A stretch of DNA of 53,496 bases from Hyphomicrobiales bacterium (GTDB taxonomy: Bacteria; Pseudomonadota; Alphaproteobacteria; Rhizobiales; Rhizobiaceae): contig JAJFHU010000054.1 in the NCBI GenBank assembly GCA_021775455.1, positions 1 to 53,496 on the forward strand. Reading direction: 5' to 3'. The translations under genes were made by a program, and so were the position numbers. Position 1 is the stretch's first letter. The number at the start of each line of letters is the position of its first letter. The notes under the pieces are model-generated. The model was not told the DNA's origin and did no database searches. It worked only from the letters and a program-made list of their open reading frames with translations. Of the stretch, positions 43,116-52,078 are shown one piece after another.

Positions 43116-46086
43116 AGTGCCGCTCTCCTTTCGGATCGAAGAAGTGCGGAGAGCATATTTCGACCTCAACCGCCTCATTCCTCAAAGGATAATGGGCATA
43201 CATCTTCTTGCCCTTGTTGCTCATGCCACCCTTCATGTAGCCAAGTGCGATCCAGGTACCTGTTGCAGGACTGTCGGCAACTGAAGTAACCCAGCCGAGG
43301 CTGGCTGCAGATGATGTGTCATTCAAACTCTCCACAATGTGAGCTCCGCCACGAAGACGGCCGCTTCCCTGAGTCAGCTTTATGCCAACCAGCTTGGCAC
43401 GGCCCTCAGCGACCATACCTTCTCTGCCAGCCATGGGTTGGCCTATAAAGTGCTTCTTGGTCGACATCATTTTGCCAAGACCCATGTCATCTGCAGTGGT
43501 ACGGCCATCGAGTTCGTTGCCGGCAACATGGCCTTTTTCAATGCGCAGCACACCAAGTGCTTCAGTGCCGTACGGGATCAACCCATGGTTCTGCCCCGCA
43601 TCGTAGATCGCGTTCCACATTGCCTCGCCATAACGCCAGGGGACATTTACTTCAAAAGCGCGTTCACCTGAGAAGCTGATCCGGAATATCCGTGCGGTCG
43701 CGCCATTCCAGTTGAATTCCTTAATGCCCATAAAAGGCAGGCTTTCATCGGAAACATCAACATGATCGCCAAAAGCATCTTCGAGCACTTTACGCGAGTT
43801 TGGACCGGCAACCGCAACGCCACACCATTGTTCCGTTGCAGAACAAAAATGTACATCGAGCTCAGGCCATAAGACTTGAGAACCATGTTCCATGTGTGCC
43901 AGCACCCGAGCAGCATTTGCGGTCGTTGTTGTCATTAAGAAATGATCATTTGCCAGGCGAGACGTTGTGCCGTCATCAAAGACATAACCATCTTCGCGCA
44001 ACATCAAGCCGTAGCGTGCCTTGCCGGGAGCAAGCATCTTCCATCCGTTGATGTATAGACGGTTCAGGAATTCTCCAGCATCATCGCCGAAAATCTCAAT
44101 CTTGCCAAGTGTCGAGACATCGCACATGCCAACGGTTTTGCGCACTTGATCGCTCTCGCGCCAAATTGCTTCCATAATGTCTTCGCCAGGCTTTGGATAA
44201 TATTGCGGACGCAGCCACTGGCCAGCCTCCACAAATACTGCCCCCAGTTTCTCGTGGCATCGGTGCATAGCGGTTCGGCGAACGGGCTGGAATGTCTTGC
44301 CACGTTCGTGTCCTGCAAAAGCACCAATTGCCACCGGAGAATAGGGAGGACGGAAGCGGGTCGTGCCCACTTCCGGGATTGAAAGGCCGCGCGCTTCAGC
44401 AAGGATAGCCAAGCCGTTGATATTGGATGTCTTGCCCTGATCGGTCGCCATGCCGAGTGTGGTATAGCGTTTGGTATGTTCGACCGAGACATAGCCTTCC
44501 TGTTCAGCGAGCTTGATGTCCTTGGCCGTCACATCGTTCTGGAAATCCACGAATGCCTTGCCATCACCCGGACAACGCCACACGGATTTGATTGACCCGA
44601 ATGGCACTTTCTCTGCCTTTGGTGCTGCGGAAAGTTTTCCGGCTTTTACACCGGCAGCCTTTACCGCTTCGTGACCTGCCGCATGACCCTCAGACAGACA
44701 ATCAGCCAATGCAAAACTGCCATTGGATGCACCCGCGGACCGTTCGGCCCGGGTTGGCTTTCCGGGAACAAAACTCTGCAATTTTTCATTCCAAACCGGC
44801 ATTGCACCCGTTTGGCTTGCCAAATGCACATCTGCTGAATGCCCGCCCGAAACGGCAACGCAATTGCAATCGACACTACCAAAAGCAGAACCATCAAGGC
44901 GTTGCATTGAAAGGGATGAGACACGGTGCCAACCGTGAACTCGCGCTGGCAACACGCCAAGCTCTACACGAAGACCGTTTTTCATTGCCTGCGTTGCTGC
45001 AACCGAAGCCTCTTCTCGAACGTCGCAAATGACGGGAACTTCGATGCCCTTTTCTTTCAACAAAGCTGCTGTTTCGTAGGCATCGTCATTGTTGGTACAA
45101 ATTGCAATTTTCTTTCCAGGTGCAGCTGCAAACCGATCCACAAACCTGCGAACCGCAGTTGAAAGCATTACGCCCGGCATGTCGTTATTGTCGAAAACCA
45201 TTGGACGTTCCTGCGAACCGCAGGCAACAACTACTTCCTTCGTCCTCAAGGTCCACATTTTCTGGCGTGGTTCATGCTCAGGAGGAACGGCCACATGATC
45301 ATTGATGCGCTCCAGGGCAGCCATGACATTGTGGTCATAGTAGCCAAACAGGCAGGTGCGCATCATCACCTTCACATTGTCCATCTTGCGAAGCTGCGCC
45401 ATCGCACCTGCAACCCACTTGCCCGCGGGTTTGCCATCAATCTTGTCACGTTCAAAGCAAAGATTGCCGCCCGCAAAGGATTGTTCCTCGACGAAAATGA
45501 CACGGGCACCTGTTTTCCCGGCAGATAGTGCTGCTGCAAGACCTGCAGGTCCCGCACCAACCACCATTACATCGCAATGATCGTGGGCATGTTCATAGGT
45601 GTCCGGATCTGCTTCAGTTGCAGCTCGGCCAAGCCCTGCCGAACGGCGAATGATTTTTTCGTAGATTGGTTCCCAAAATGATGCAGGCCACATGAATGTC
45701 TTGTAGTAAAAGCCAGCCGTCAGAAATGGTCCAAGCAACTGGTTTACCGACTGAATGTCAAACTTCAACGAGGGTGAGCGGTTTTGGCTTGAAGCTTCCA
45801 AACCATCATAAAGTTCAGCAATGGTTGCACGGGTATTTGGTTCTCGCCGCGCACCGGTACGCATTTCCACTATTGCATTTGGCTCTTCAGAACCTGCAGT
45901 CATGCAACCGCGTGGGCGGTGATACTTGAAACTCCGGCCCATCAGGGCAACATTGTTTGCCAGCAAGGCTGATGCAAGAGTGTCGCCTTCGAAACCAGAA
46001 TAACTCTTGCCGTCGAACGAAAACTTGACCGACTTGGAGCGGTTGATTTGGCCACCCTTGGGAAGACGGTTTTGCTGCGTAGTCAT
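43108..46086 (-). CDS. soxA: Sarcosine oxidase alpha subunit
   Basis: This 992-residue subunit has the N-terminal ferredoxin-like segment (VKFSFDGKSYSGFEGDTLAS, residues 20-100), an NAD-binding Rossmann domain (VMVVGAGPAGLAAALSAG, about 173-190), a SoxA-type middle region (VVVACGSQERPMVFDNNDMP) and a C-terminal GcvT-like folate domain (about 600-990, VAVAGPNSRKVLEDAFG, RISFSGERAFEVNVPWR, GTEALGVLRIEKGHVAG). The complex oxidises sarcosine to glycine and passes the methyl carbon to tetrahydrofolate. It overlaps soxD by 4 bases. The related N-methylglutamate dehydrogenase subunit MgdC is the main alternative. Confidence 0.9.
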   Translation of the reverse strand: MTTQQNRLPKGGQINRSKSVKFSFDGKSYSGFEGDTLASALLANNVALMGRSFKYHRPRGCMTAGSEEPNAIVEMRTGARREPNTRATIAELYDGLEASSQNRSPSLKFDIQSVNQLLGPFLTAGFYYKTFMWPASFWEPIYEKIIRRSAGLGRAATEADPDTYEHAHDHCDVMVVGAGPAGLAAALSAGKTGARVIFVEEQSFAGGNLCFERDKIDGKPAGKWVAGAMAQLRKMDNVKVMMRTCLFGYYDHNVMAALERINDHVAVPPEHEPRQKMWTLRTKEVVVACGSQERPMVFDNNDMPGVMLSTAVRRFVDRFAAAPGKKIAICTNNDDAYETAALLKEKGIEVPVICDVREEASVAATQAMKNGLRVELGVLPARVHGWHRVSSLSMQRLDGSAFGSVDCNCVAVSGGHSADVHLASQTGAMPVWNEKLQSFVPGKPTRAERSAGASNGSFALADCLSEGHAAGHEAVKAAGVKAGKLSAAPKAEKVPFGSIKSVWRCPGDGKAFVDFQNDVTAKDIKLAEQEGYVSVEHTKRYTTLGMATDQGKTSNINGLAILAEARGLSIPEVGTTRFRPPYSPVAIGAFAGHERGKTFQPVRRTAMHRCHEKLGAVFVEAGQWLRPQYYPKPGEDIMEAIWRESDQVRKTVGMCDVSTLGKIEIFGDDAGEFLNRLYINGWKMLAPGKARYGLMLREDGYVFDDGTTSRLANDHFLMTTTTANAARVLAHMEHGSQVLWPELDVHFCSATEQWCGVAVAGPNSRKVLEDAFGDHVDVSDESLPFMGIKEFNWNGATARIFRISFSGERAFEVNVPWRYGEAMWNAIYDAGQNHGLIPYGTEALGVLRIEKGHVAGNELDGRTTADDMGLGKMMSTKKHFIGQPMAGREGMVAEGRAKLVGIKLTQGSGRLRGGAHIVESLNDTSSAASLGWVTSVADSPATGTWIALGYMKGGMSNKGKKMYAHYPLRNEAVEVEICSPHFFDPKGERHYG

Positions 46087-46370
46087 TTGCGTCCTCCTGC
46101 TTTTGGTTTCGACAGTTTATCATGCGGCTTACCGGTCGTGTGGACTTCGTGGGTAGCGGTGTTGCGAACAACCTTTACCCACTGGCGGCAGCCGCTCACA
46201 TGGTGCCACCACTCGGTGTGCCAGCCTTTCGGGTTTTCGCGCATGTAGACATAATTAAAGAATGCCTCTTCAGAAGCATTTGGCTTTGGCCGGGTAACGG
46301 AAGCATCTCCCTGATACTGGAATTCAGCTTCGTCGCGTTTACCACACCACGGGCAATTGATCTGATGCAT
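46083..46370 (-). CDS. soxD: Sarcosine oxidase delta subunit (zinc-binding)
   Basis: This 95-residue protein has the family zinc site: Cys6 and Cys9 in NCPWCGKRDE, and His57 with Cys61 in WWHHVSGCRQW, the spacing seen in solved sarcosine oxidase structures. FFNYVYMRENPKGWHTEWW is the other family block. It lies between the alpha and beta subunits in the complex. The start is 10 bases after the soxB stop and the end overlaps soxA by 4 bases (ATGA). Confidence 0.93.
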   Translation of the reverse strand: MHQINCPWCGKRDEAEFQYQGDASVTRPKPNASEEAFFNYVYMRENPKGWHTEWWHHVSGCRQWVKVVRNTATHEVHTTGKPHDKLSKPKAGGRK

Positions 46371-46379
46371 GATGCGCTC

Positions 46380-47630
46380 CTATTGAATCCAGGGGTTCGG
46401 GCCAACGCCCTTTTCATCGAGCATCCGGCCCTTTTTAAAGCGATCAACCGTGAATGCTTCGTTGAGTGGATGCGGTGCATCGTTGGCGATAGTGTGCGCA
46501 TAACACCAGCCGGATGCCGGTGCTGCCTTGAACCCGCCATAACACCAACCACCATTTAGATAGAGGCCCTTGGTATCGGTTTTGCAGATGAACGGGCTGC
46601 CATCAAAACTCATGTCCATGATGCCGCCCCAATGGCGCAACATGCGAACCCGGCCAATCGCCGGCATGACTGCCATGCCGCCTGCCATCACATGTTCCAT
46701 CATCGGCAGGTTACCGCGCTGGGCATAGGAATTATAACCATCGAGATCCCCACCATACACCAGTCCGCCCTTGTCGGACTGGCTAATGTAGAAGTGCCCT
46801 GCACCAAAGGTCACAACGGTATCGATCAATGGCTTGATACCTTCCGATACAAATGCCTGCAAAACATGACTTTCGATCGGCAGCTTGATTCCGGCCATGG
46901 CAGCAACTTGTGAAGTATGGCCGGCAACGCACATAGCCACCTTTTTGGCCTTGATTGTACCGCGCGAAGTTTCAACACCGGTTACCCGACCACCTGAGCG
47001 CAAAATATTTTTAACTTCACAGTTCTGGATTATATCAACACCGCGGCTATCCGCTCCGCGGGCATAGCCCCAGGCAACCGCATCATGGCGAACAGTGCCA
47101 CCCCGGCGCTGGATAAGGCCACCCTGAATTGGAAAACGGGCATTTTCAAAATCGAGGATCGGCACCATTTTCTTGAGCTGCGCAGGAGTAAGCAATTCTG
47201 CATCGATACCGGCCATGCGCATGGCATTACCACGACGCGCAAATGCATCGCGTTGCGGGTCGGAGTGAAACAGGTTGATCACGCCGCGCTGGGAGACCAT
47301 CGCGTTGAAGTTGAAGTCCTGCTCAAGCCCTTCCCACAATTTCATCGACTTCTCGTAAAAATGTGTGTTTGGGCCAAGCATGTAGTTGGAACGAACAATC
47401 GTTGTGTTACGACCAACGTTACCGCCACCAATCCAGCCTTTTTCGAGCACCGCTACATTGGTGATGCCGTGGAGCTTTGCCAGATAGTAAGCTGTGGACA
47501 AACCATGCCCACCACCACCTATGATGATAACGTCATACTCTTTTTTTGGCTCAGGATCCCGCCACTGGCGTGTCCAACCCTTGTGCCCCGTCAGGCCTTG
47601 CCAAAGTACTGATAGTGCTGAATACCGCAA
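46380..47630 (-). CDS. soxB: Sarcosine oxidase beta subunit
   Basis: This 416-residue flavoprotein carries the substrate-oxidising site. It begins MRYSALSVLWQGLTGHKGW, then VIIIGGGGHGLSTAYYLAKL (FAD, residues 38-43 GGGGHG), GGGNVGRNTTIVRSNYM, RRGGTVRHDAVAWGYARGA and MLRHWGGIMDMSFDGSPFI, NGGWCYGGFKAAPASGW near the C-terminus. These match heterotetrameric sarcosine oxidase. The start is a TTG at 47630, supported by the family N-terminus and an AAGAAGGG site 8 bases upstream. No gmaS or mgsABC genes are near, which favours SoxB over the related MgdA. Confidence 0.9.
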   Translation of the reverse strand: MRYSALSVLWQGLTGHKGWTRQWRDPEPKKEYDVIIIGGGGHGLSTAYYLAKLHGITNVAVLEKGWIGGGNVGRNTTIVRSNYMLGPNTHFYEKSMKLWEGLEQDFNFNAMVSQRGVINLFHSDPQRDAFARRGNAMRMAGIDAELLTPAQLKKMVPILDFENARFPIQGGLIQRRGGTVRHDAVAWGYARGADSRGVDIIQNCEVKNILRSGGRVTGVETSRGTIKAKKVAMCVAGHTSQVAAMAGIKLPIESHVLQAFVSEGIKPLIDTVVTFGAGHFYISQSDKGGLVYGGDLDGYNSYAQRGNLPMMEHVMAGGMAVMPAIGRVRMLRHWGGIMDMSFDGSPFICKTDTKGLYLNGGWCYGGFKAAPASGWCYAHTIANDAPHPLNEAFTVDRFKKGRMLDEKGVGPNPWIQ

Positions 47631-47654
47631 CGCTGTGTCCCTTCTTCGCTGAGA

Positions 47655-48998
47655 TTAGCTCCACGGATATGGGCTGTTGGAAACCGGATGCAATTTGCCT
47701 TCGGCAAAACGAGAGAAGCGGAATGGCTCCAGCAATTCCTGTTTTTCACCGAGTACTTCATCTGCAATCAAATGACCTACGCCGATCATTTTCCAGCCGT
47801 GATTGGAATCCGCGATCACCGCAACATTTTCCTTGAAGTGATCAAAGACCGGGAAAGAGTCAGGTGTAAAGCAACCAATGCCACCGGAAGATTCCTTGTG
47901 ATATTTCGGCATCGTTCCTTCGTAACGCTTCTGACAATGTGCCAATGCGGATACCCACATGTGCGCAAATTCATGGGAGGCTACAAATTCGGGGCTGGAT
48001 GGACCGTATGGATCAATCGCAACTTCGTCTGCGGGCTTGTCTACCTTATAGGGAGATGCGCCGCCCTGAATTCCACCGAAGTGCCAATCAGGTTTGTAGT
48101 AAATTCCCCACATTTCGTCGGTGATTTTTGATCCATCTACCGTTGAATAAAGCGGAGCATCGGTATCTACGTGAATAACCGGTGGCAGATTTCCATCATT
48201 AGCCTTACCGAGTTCTGGATCAACCTGAAGAACACCTTCTTCAAGTTGCCAGAAGCGCCACATGTCAACGTCTTCGTGAACATCACCTTTGAGATCTTTC
48301 AATGTGATCTGCTTTGGCATGTCGAGCATGTTCCAGAAATCACGTACCCAGGGGCCCGCACCAACGATTACATGATCACACTGGATGTTGCCCTTGTCGG
48401 TTTCAACTGCACTTACTACGTCTGACCCATCTTCGGTGATGAAACCTTTTACCGTTACGCCAGTAATGACGCGGACACCGAGTGCTTCCACCTTGTCTGC
48501 AAGTGCGTACATGGTTTTGGTCTGGTTTGAGAAACCACCGCGTTTTTCATGAAGAACGGTCGTGATCCCCTGTGCTTGCCAGTCATCGAAGATACCGCGC
48601 ATATAATGAGTACACTGCTGCTCGCCTTCAATGAATTCGCTTTCGTAGCCGATAGCCTGTTGCTGTTCATAAATTGAGCGAACATCACTGTGCATCGATT
48701 CAGATGAAATCTGCATGTACCCAACCGGATGGAAAGAAAGGCCTTCAGGATCACTTTCCCAGATGTTTACAGAATGCGCCATCAGCTTGCGCATGGCAGG
48801 CTGGAAGTAATTGTTGCGGACCACGCCGCAGGCAACGCCTGAAGCTCCGGCGCCAATTCCAGACTTCTCCAGTATGACGATATCCTCACCTGAGCCTTTG
48901 CCGCTTTCTTTAAGTCGCTCAGCCAGTCTCCAAGCTGTAGAAAAACCATGAATGCCAGCGCCAATAATTACGTATTTTGATTGCTCAGGAAATGCCAT
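47655..48998 (-). CDS. FAD-dependent DAO-family oxidoreductase heading the sox operon
   Basis: This 447-residue protein has a SoxB-like DAO fold (KYVIIGAGIHGFSTAWRLAE, EKSGIGAGASGVACGVVRN, and SSGGIGCFTPDSFPVFDHF, DSNHGWKMIGVGHLIADEV). It differs from SoxB in the active-site region and in having long insertions, so it is not a duplicate of it. It is co-transcribed with soxBDAG (gap 24 bases) and probably feeds it, for example by oxidising dimethylglycine or another N-methyl amino acid to sarcosine; this is inference. The ATG at 48998 follows GGAGG at 8 bases; an ATG at 49046 would extend it into the control region. Confidence 0.82.
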   Translation of the reverse strand: MAFPEQSKYVIIGAGIHGFSTAWRLAERLKESGKGSGEDIVILEKSGIGAGASGVACGVVRNNYFQPAMRKLMAHSVNIWESDPEGLSFHPVGYMQISSESMHSDVRSIYEQQQAIGYESEFIEGEQQCTHYMRGIFDDWQAQGITTVLHEKRGGFSNQTKTMYALADKVEALGVRVITGVTVKGFITEDGSDVVSAVETDKGNIQCDHVIVGAGPWVRDFWNMLDMPKQITLKDLKGDVHEDVDMWRFWQLEEGVLQVDPELGKANDGNLPPVIHVDTDAPLYSTVDGSKITDEMWGIYYKPDWHFGGIQGGASPYKVDKPADEVAIDPYGPSSPEFVASHEFAHMWVSALAHCQKRYEGTMPKYHKESSGGIGCFTPDSFPVFDHFKENVAVIADSNHGWKMIGVGHLIADEVLGEKQELLEPFRFSRFAEGKLHPVSNSPYPWS

Positions 48999-49044
48999 AC
49001 CCGGTTCCTCCAGATTATTTCGTGGGAGTTTGCGCCCAAACATC

Positions 49045-49077
49045 ATGATTAAAAACTATATTCTGGACATTAATCAT
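49045..49077. promoter_or_regulatory. Inverted repeat operator in the sox/AraC divergent gap
   Basis: ATGATTAA at 49045-49052 and TTAATCAT at 49070-49077 form a perfect 8-base inverted repeat with centres 25 bases apart. It lies between the start of the sox operon (48998) and the divergent AraC-type regulator (49126), the expected place for that regulator's site. Confidence 0.5.
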
Positions 49078-49125
49078 CACAAATGAGACATACGTGGCGT
49101 AGAATGACAGTTTTTGAACAAGCGC

Positions 49126-50088
49126 ATGAATTCCGGTTCTTCAGCACCAAACAAGCATTTTTGCTTTGTCCTGATTCCCAGTTTTTCACTGGTGGCGTTT
49201 TCCTGTGCAACCGATGCCTTGCGGGCCGCCAATGAATTCATTGGATCAAAGGCCTATTCGTGGAATGCCGTCTCGGCCGGCGAGAACATCACCAAATCTT
49301 CCAGTGGATTTGCAATTGCTGCACCGGATATCTCCGAAGCAGGAGAACCGGATGTCATAGTGATTTGCGGCGGTGACCGGTCTCATGAATATCGTAATCA
49401 GGCGTTGACGAACTGGCTTCAGGCAAAGTCGCATCAAAATTGTGCCATTGGTTCCATATCAGATGGTGCATTTGTCCTGGCTGATATTGGTCTGTTTTCG
49501 AAAGTTCCTTCGACCATTCACTGGCGATGCTTTGACGCCTATCGAGAGCGATTTCCCGAACTGGATATTCGACCATCGATCATGGAAATCTCTGACAACC
49601 GGTTTTCCTGCGCTGGCGGAACGGCCAGTCTTGATCTGATGCTTCATTTCATAAGCGCTGATCATGGTGCGGAAACTGCAAGCCGGGTCGCTGACAATTA
49701 CTTCCTCGACATCATTCGGGATACCTCCAAGGAACAGCACCTGACAAACGCATACCGGGTAGCGGGCAAAAATGAACATCTTGCCCAAGCCTTGTTGCTG
49801 ATGGAAAACAATCTTGAGGCTCCGCTCTCAATTGCGGGGCTGTCGGTTGCGGTGGGCGTCTCCAAGCGTCAGCTTGACCGGATATTCAAACGATATGTGG
49901 GCAGTTCACCTCAAGCCCATTACCGGGAATTGCGCCTCGCACGAGCGTCTGGATTGCTTATTCAAACCGGAATGGGAATAACCGAAATTGCCCTTGCATG
50001 CGGGTTTCAATCTGCTTCGCACCTGGGAAAATTTTTCAAACAACGTTTTGCTGTCACACCGGGTGAGTTCAGAAGAAACGCAGGGTGA
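49126..50088 (+). CDS. GlxA/GbdR-like AraC-family transcriptional regulator
   Basis: This 320-residue protein has an N-terminal DJ-1/PfpI-like sensing domain (FCFVLIPSFSLVAFSCATDA, DVIVICGGDRSHEY, SISDGAFVLADIGL, FSCAGGTASLDLMLHF) and a C-terminal AraC DNA-binding domain with two helix-turn-helix units (LSIAGLSVAVGVSKRQLDRI and ITEIALACGFQSASHLGKF). This architecture is that of GbdR, the glycine betaine/dimethylglycine sensor. Being divergent from the sox operon, it likely activates it in response to a betaine-derived compound. The ATG at 49126 was preferred to a TTG at 49114. Confidence 0.85.
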   Translation: MNSGSSAPNKHFCFVLIPSFSLVAFSCATDALRAANEFIGSKAYSWNAVSAGENITKSSSGFAIAAPDISEAGEPDVIVICGGDRSHEYRNQALTNWLQAKSHQNCAIGSISDGAFVLADIGLFSKVPSTIHWRCFDAYRERFPELDIRPSIMEISDNRFSCAGGTASLDLMLHFISADHGAETASRVADNYFLDIIRDTSKEQHLTNAYRVAGKNEHLAQALLLMENNLEAPLSIAGLSVAVGVSKRQLDRIFKRYVGSSPQAHYRELRLARASGLLIQTGMGITEIALACGFQSASHLGKFFKQRFAVTPGEFRRNAG

Positions 50089-50107
50089 TGTCTGTCAGTT
50101 ACCAACA

Positions 50108-50135
50108 AAAAGGGCGGCATAAATGCCGCCCTTTT
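50108..50135. terminator. Bidirectional terminator between AraC regulator and amt operon
   Basis: A long stem (AAAAGGGCGGCA with TGCCGCCCTTTT, about 12 pairs) with T runs on both sides separates two convergent genes that end at 50088 and 50155. Confidence 0.85.
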
Positions 50136-50154
50136 CTTAAGATTTAAGGAAGCG

Positions 50155-50370
50155 TCAATATCGATCAATCGACGCTTCTGAGTCCTTTTTGTCGGCAATT
50201 CGAGCTTCATCATTCAGCATGGCATTTTCACCACGGGTTTGAACCACGTGGAACCATAGCCAAAAGATGACACCTGCAATTACCAGGATGGTTTCACTAC
50301 CCTGAAACGGGTAGATGGCACCAACATTGGCCAAATCAACAGCCCAGCTATCATAACCAATTGTGGACAT
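50155..50370 (-). CDS. Small single-helix membrane protein co-transcribed with amt
   Basis: This 71-residue protein has one membrane helix (ETILVIAGVIFWLWFHVV, about residues 26-43) with a short N-terminal part (MSTIGYDSWAVDLANVGAIY) and a charged C-terminal tail (about 45-71, rich in D, E, K and R). It begins 25 bases after the amt stop with a good ribosome site (AAGGAG, 7 bases before ATG) and ends before a strong terminator. I do not recognise a named family. Its position suggests it is a partner or regulator of the Amt channel. Confidence 0.75.
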   Translation of the reverse strand: MSTIGYDSWAVDLANVGAIYPFQGSETILVIAGVIFWLWFHVVQTRGENAMLNDEARIADKKDSEASIDRY

Positions 50371-50394
50371 ATGTATTCTCCTTATCAGTTAGTG

Positions 50395-51756
50395 TTAGAT
50401 GGCTGCTTTTTCGGCAGCTTGTACGTCGGCGACAGCAGCCTGGAAGGCGGCTTCATCATGATGGTCCAGACCCTGGAGCTCATTGGCAGGCGGAATTCGA
50501 AGCAAATCGAATGCGGCCAGGATCTTCGACACGATGTAGGCCGGGATAAATCCAAGCACCACAAACATGATGATTGCACCAATGAACTGACCCCACGGGC
50601 TGATCGTTGCATAGCCTTCAAACGGAGATGACGGAGCACCCCACAACATGAAGCCACAAATTATCAATCCGATAAAGCCCGCATAGCCATGAACGGCCAC
50701 GGCACCTACAGCATCATCGATCTTGAACTTGCGTTCCACCCAGAAGTGCAGCTTGTATGCACAGACAGCACCTATTGCACCGATGAACATTGCCTGGATC
50801 GGATGGTAGAGATCATTGCCTGCAGAAGCGCAGATAAGGCCCGCAAGACCACCTGAGTATGTCCAGAATGGATCACCTTTTGAAATCATGTAAGCGGCAA
50901 TCAAACCACCAGACAGAGACATCAGGAAGTTGAATGTAATCGCACTCAATGAAGTTGGCGCAAGATAGATGTTGGTAGCTGTCCAGGTTTCACCAGTGAT
51001 CTGACCACCAATTACTTCAGGCGATATTGCCGGAACATTACATGCAGCATAAAAGCCCCAAAAGCCGGTATAGATCATAAAGAGACCAAGGGTAACCATC
51101 CACGGATTGTGTGGCGGAATATCTCTTGGTGTTCCGTCCGCAGCGAACTTGCCAAGGCGCGGTCCAAGAACCACCAGAACACCAAGTGCGTATCCGCCAG
51201 CGATCGCATGGATTACGCCGGAAGCATATGCATCGTGATAACCGAGTAACTGCACCATCCAGCCAGCGTAATGCCAGCCCCAGGCTGCATCGATGATCCA
51301 GAAAACCGAACCGATCAACACTGCATGGATCCAGAATGCCGATGAACGTATGCGTTCAATCACAGAGCCGGAGACAATCGATGCCGCCGTCCATGAAAAC
51401 AGCAGGAATGCTGCCCAGAACACGCCGGTTATTCGGTCGCCCAGATTGGTACCCATGGTTTCCGACCAAGGCGCATTGGCAGCAGCAAGTGCTGCGTTGT
51501 CGCCCGAAGCAATCCCGCCAAGAAACGGAAATGCCGGAAACGCCCAGTAAATCCACCACCCGAAGAAGAAGAATGTGATGGTTACCAGCGGTATTAGCAT
51601 GGTGTTTTTCATGAGGGTGTGCATGTGGTTGCGGCGGCGACTTGCCCCCACTTCATACATGCAAAACCCGACATGGATTAAGAACATGAATACCACAGTG
51701 ACGAAGTAATAGAACTCCGTGAACACCGTGGTAATTGCGTCAAGATTGTTGCCCAT
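50395..51756 (-). CDS. amt: Ammonium (possibly methylammonium) transporter, Amt family
   Basis: This 453-residue channel protein has about eleven membrane helices. The key pore residues are kept: aspartate and first histidine in YHDAYASGVIHAIAGG (D-x7-H as in AmtB) and the second histidine in VGAVAVHGYAGFIG. FLIHVGFCMYEVGASRRRN, NAVW-like MKNTMLIPLVTITFFFFGWW and FSWTAASIVSGSVIERIR are further family blocks. The C-terminal tail is longer and more acidic than in E. coli AmtB. It would import ammonium or retain that released from amine breakdown. AAGGAGG precedes the ATG. No glnK is adjacent. Confidence 0.93.
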   Translation of the reverse strand: MGNNLDAITTVFTEFYYFVTVVFMFLIHVGFCMYEVGASRRRNHMHTLMKNTMLIPLVTITFFFFGWWIYWAFPAFPFLGGIASGDNAALAAANAPWSETMGTNLGDRITGVFWAAFLLFSWTAASIVSGSVIERIRSSAFWIHAVLIGSVFWIIDAAWGWHYAGWMVQLLGYHDAYASGVIHAIAGGYALGVLVVLGPRLGKFAADGTPRDIPPHNPWMVTLGLFMIYTGFWGFYAACNVPAISPEVIGGQITGETWTATNIYLAPTSLSAITFNFLMSLSGGLIAAYMISKGDPFWTYSGGLAGLICASAGNDLYHPIQAMFIGAIGAVCAYKLHFWVERKFKIDDAVGAVAVHGYAGFIGLIICGFMLWGAPSSPFEGYATISPWGQFIGAIIMFVVLGFIPAYIVSKILAAFDLLRIPPANELQGLDHHDEAAFQAAVADVQAAEKAAI

Positions 51757-51900
51757 AAGGTCCTCCTTGTTTGCTGGTCCTAAGCAAAGACCAACCAGTC
51801 TATCCGGAGTGGTTAAACTCCAGTCCCTTCAACGAATGCCGATTAACCCCATTGCCCACCTGGTCCCCTATCATGCACTCGCCAATCCTACCTTTGATTC

Positions 51901-51937
51901 CCAACTCTAACCAAAGTTAACCAAACATTAACCCAAA
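51901..51937. promoter_or_regulatory. Phased CCA repeats upstream of amt
   Basis: CCA occurs at 51901, 51911, 51921 and 51933 (steps of 10, 10 and 12), in the form CCAACTCTAA, CCAAAGTTAA, CCAAACATTA and CCCAAATTTT. The pattern matches the arrays before tdm and tmoX. Confidence 0.6.
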
Positions 51938-52078
51938 TTTTCAAGCGGATCGAATCTTTTTGATAGTATCATGAATATTTTTTTCCTGACAGGAAATTTT
52001 CAACTGGTTTTGATTGATTTTCATTGAAATTTTTGCTCCCCAGCAAAAAGACTCGCAATTTCTTAACAACAAATCTAA

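Noticed and set aside
42522-47630. The sox-like genes as N-methylglutamate dehydrogenase (mgdABCD), which would fit methylamine use
   Set aside because: The two complexes are related and have the same gene order. No gmaS or mgsABC genes are nearby, and the beta subunit N-terminus and the delta zinc site match sarcosine oxidase, so I kept sox with reduced confidence.
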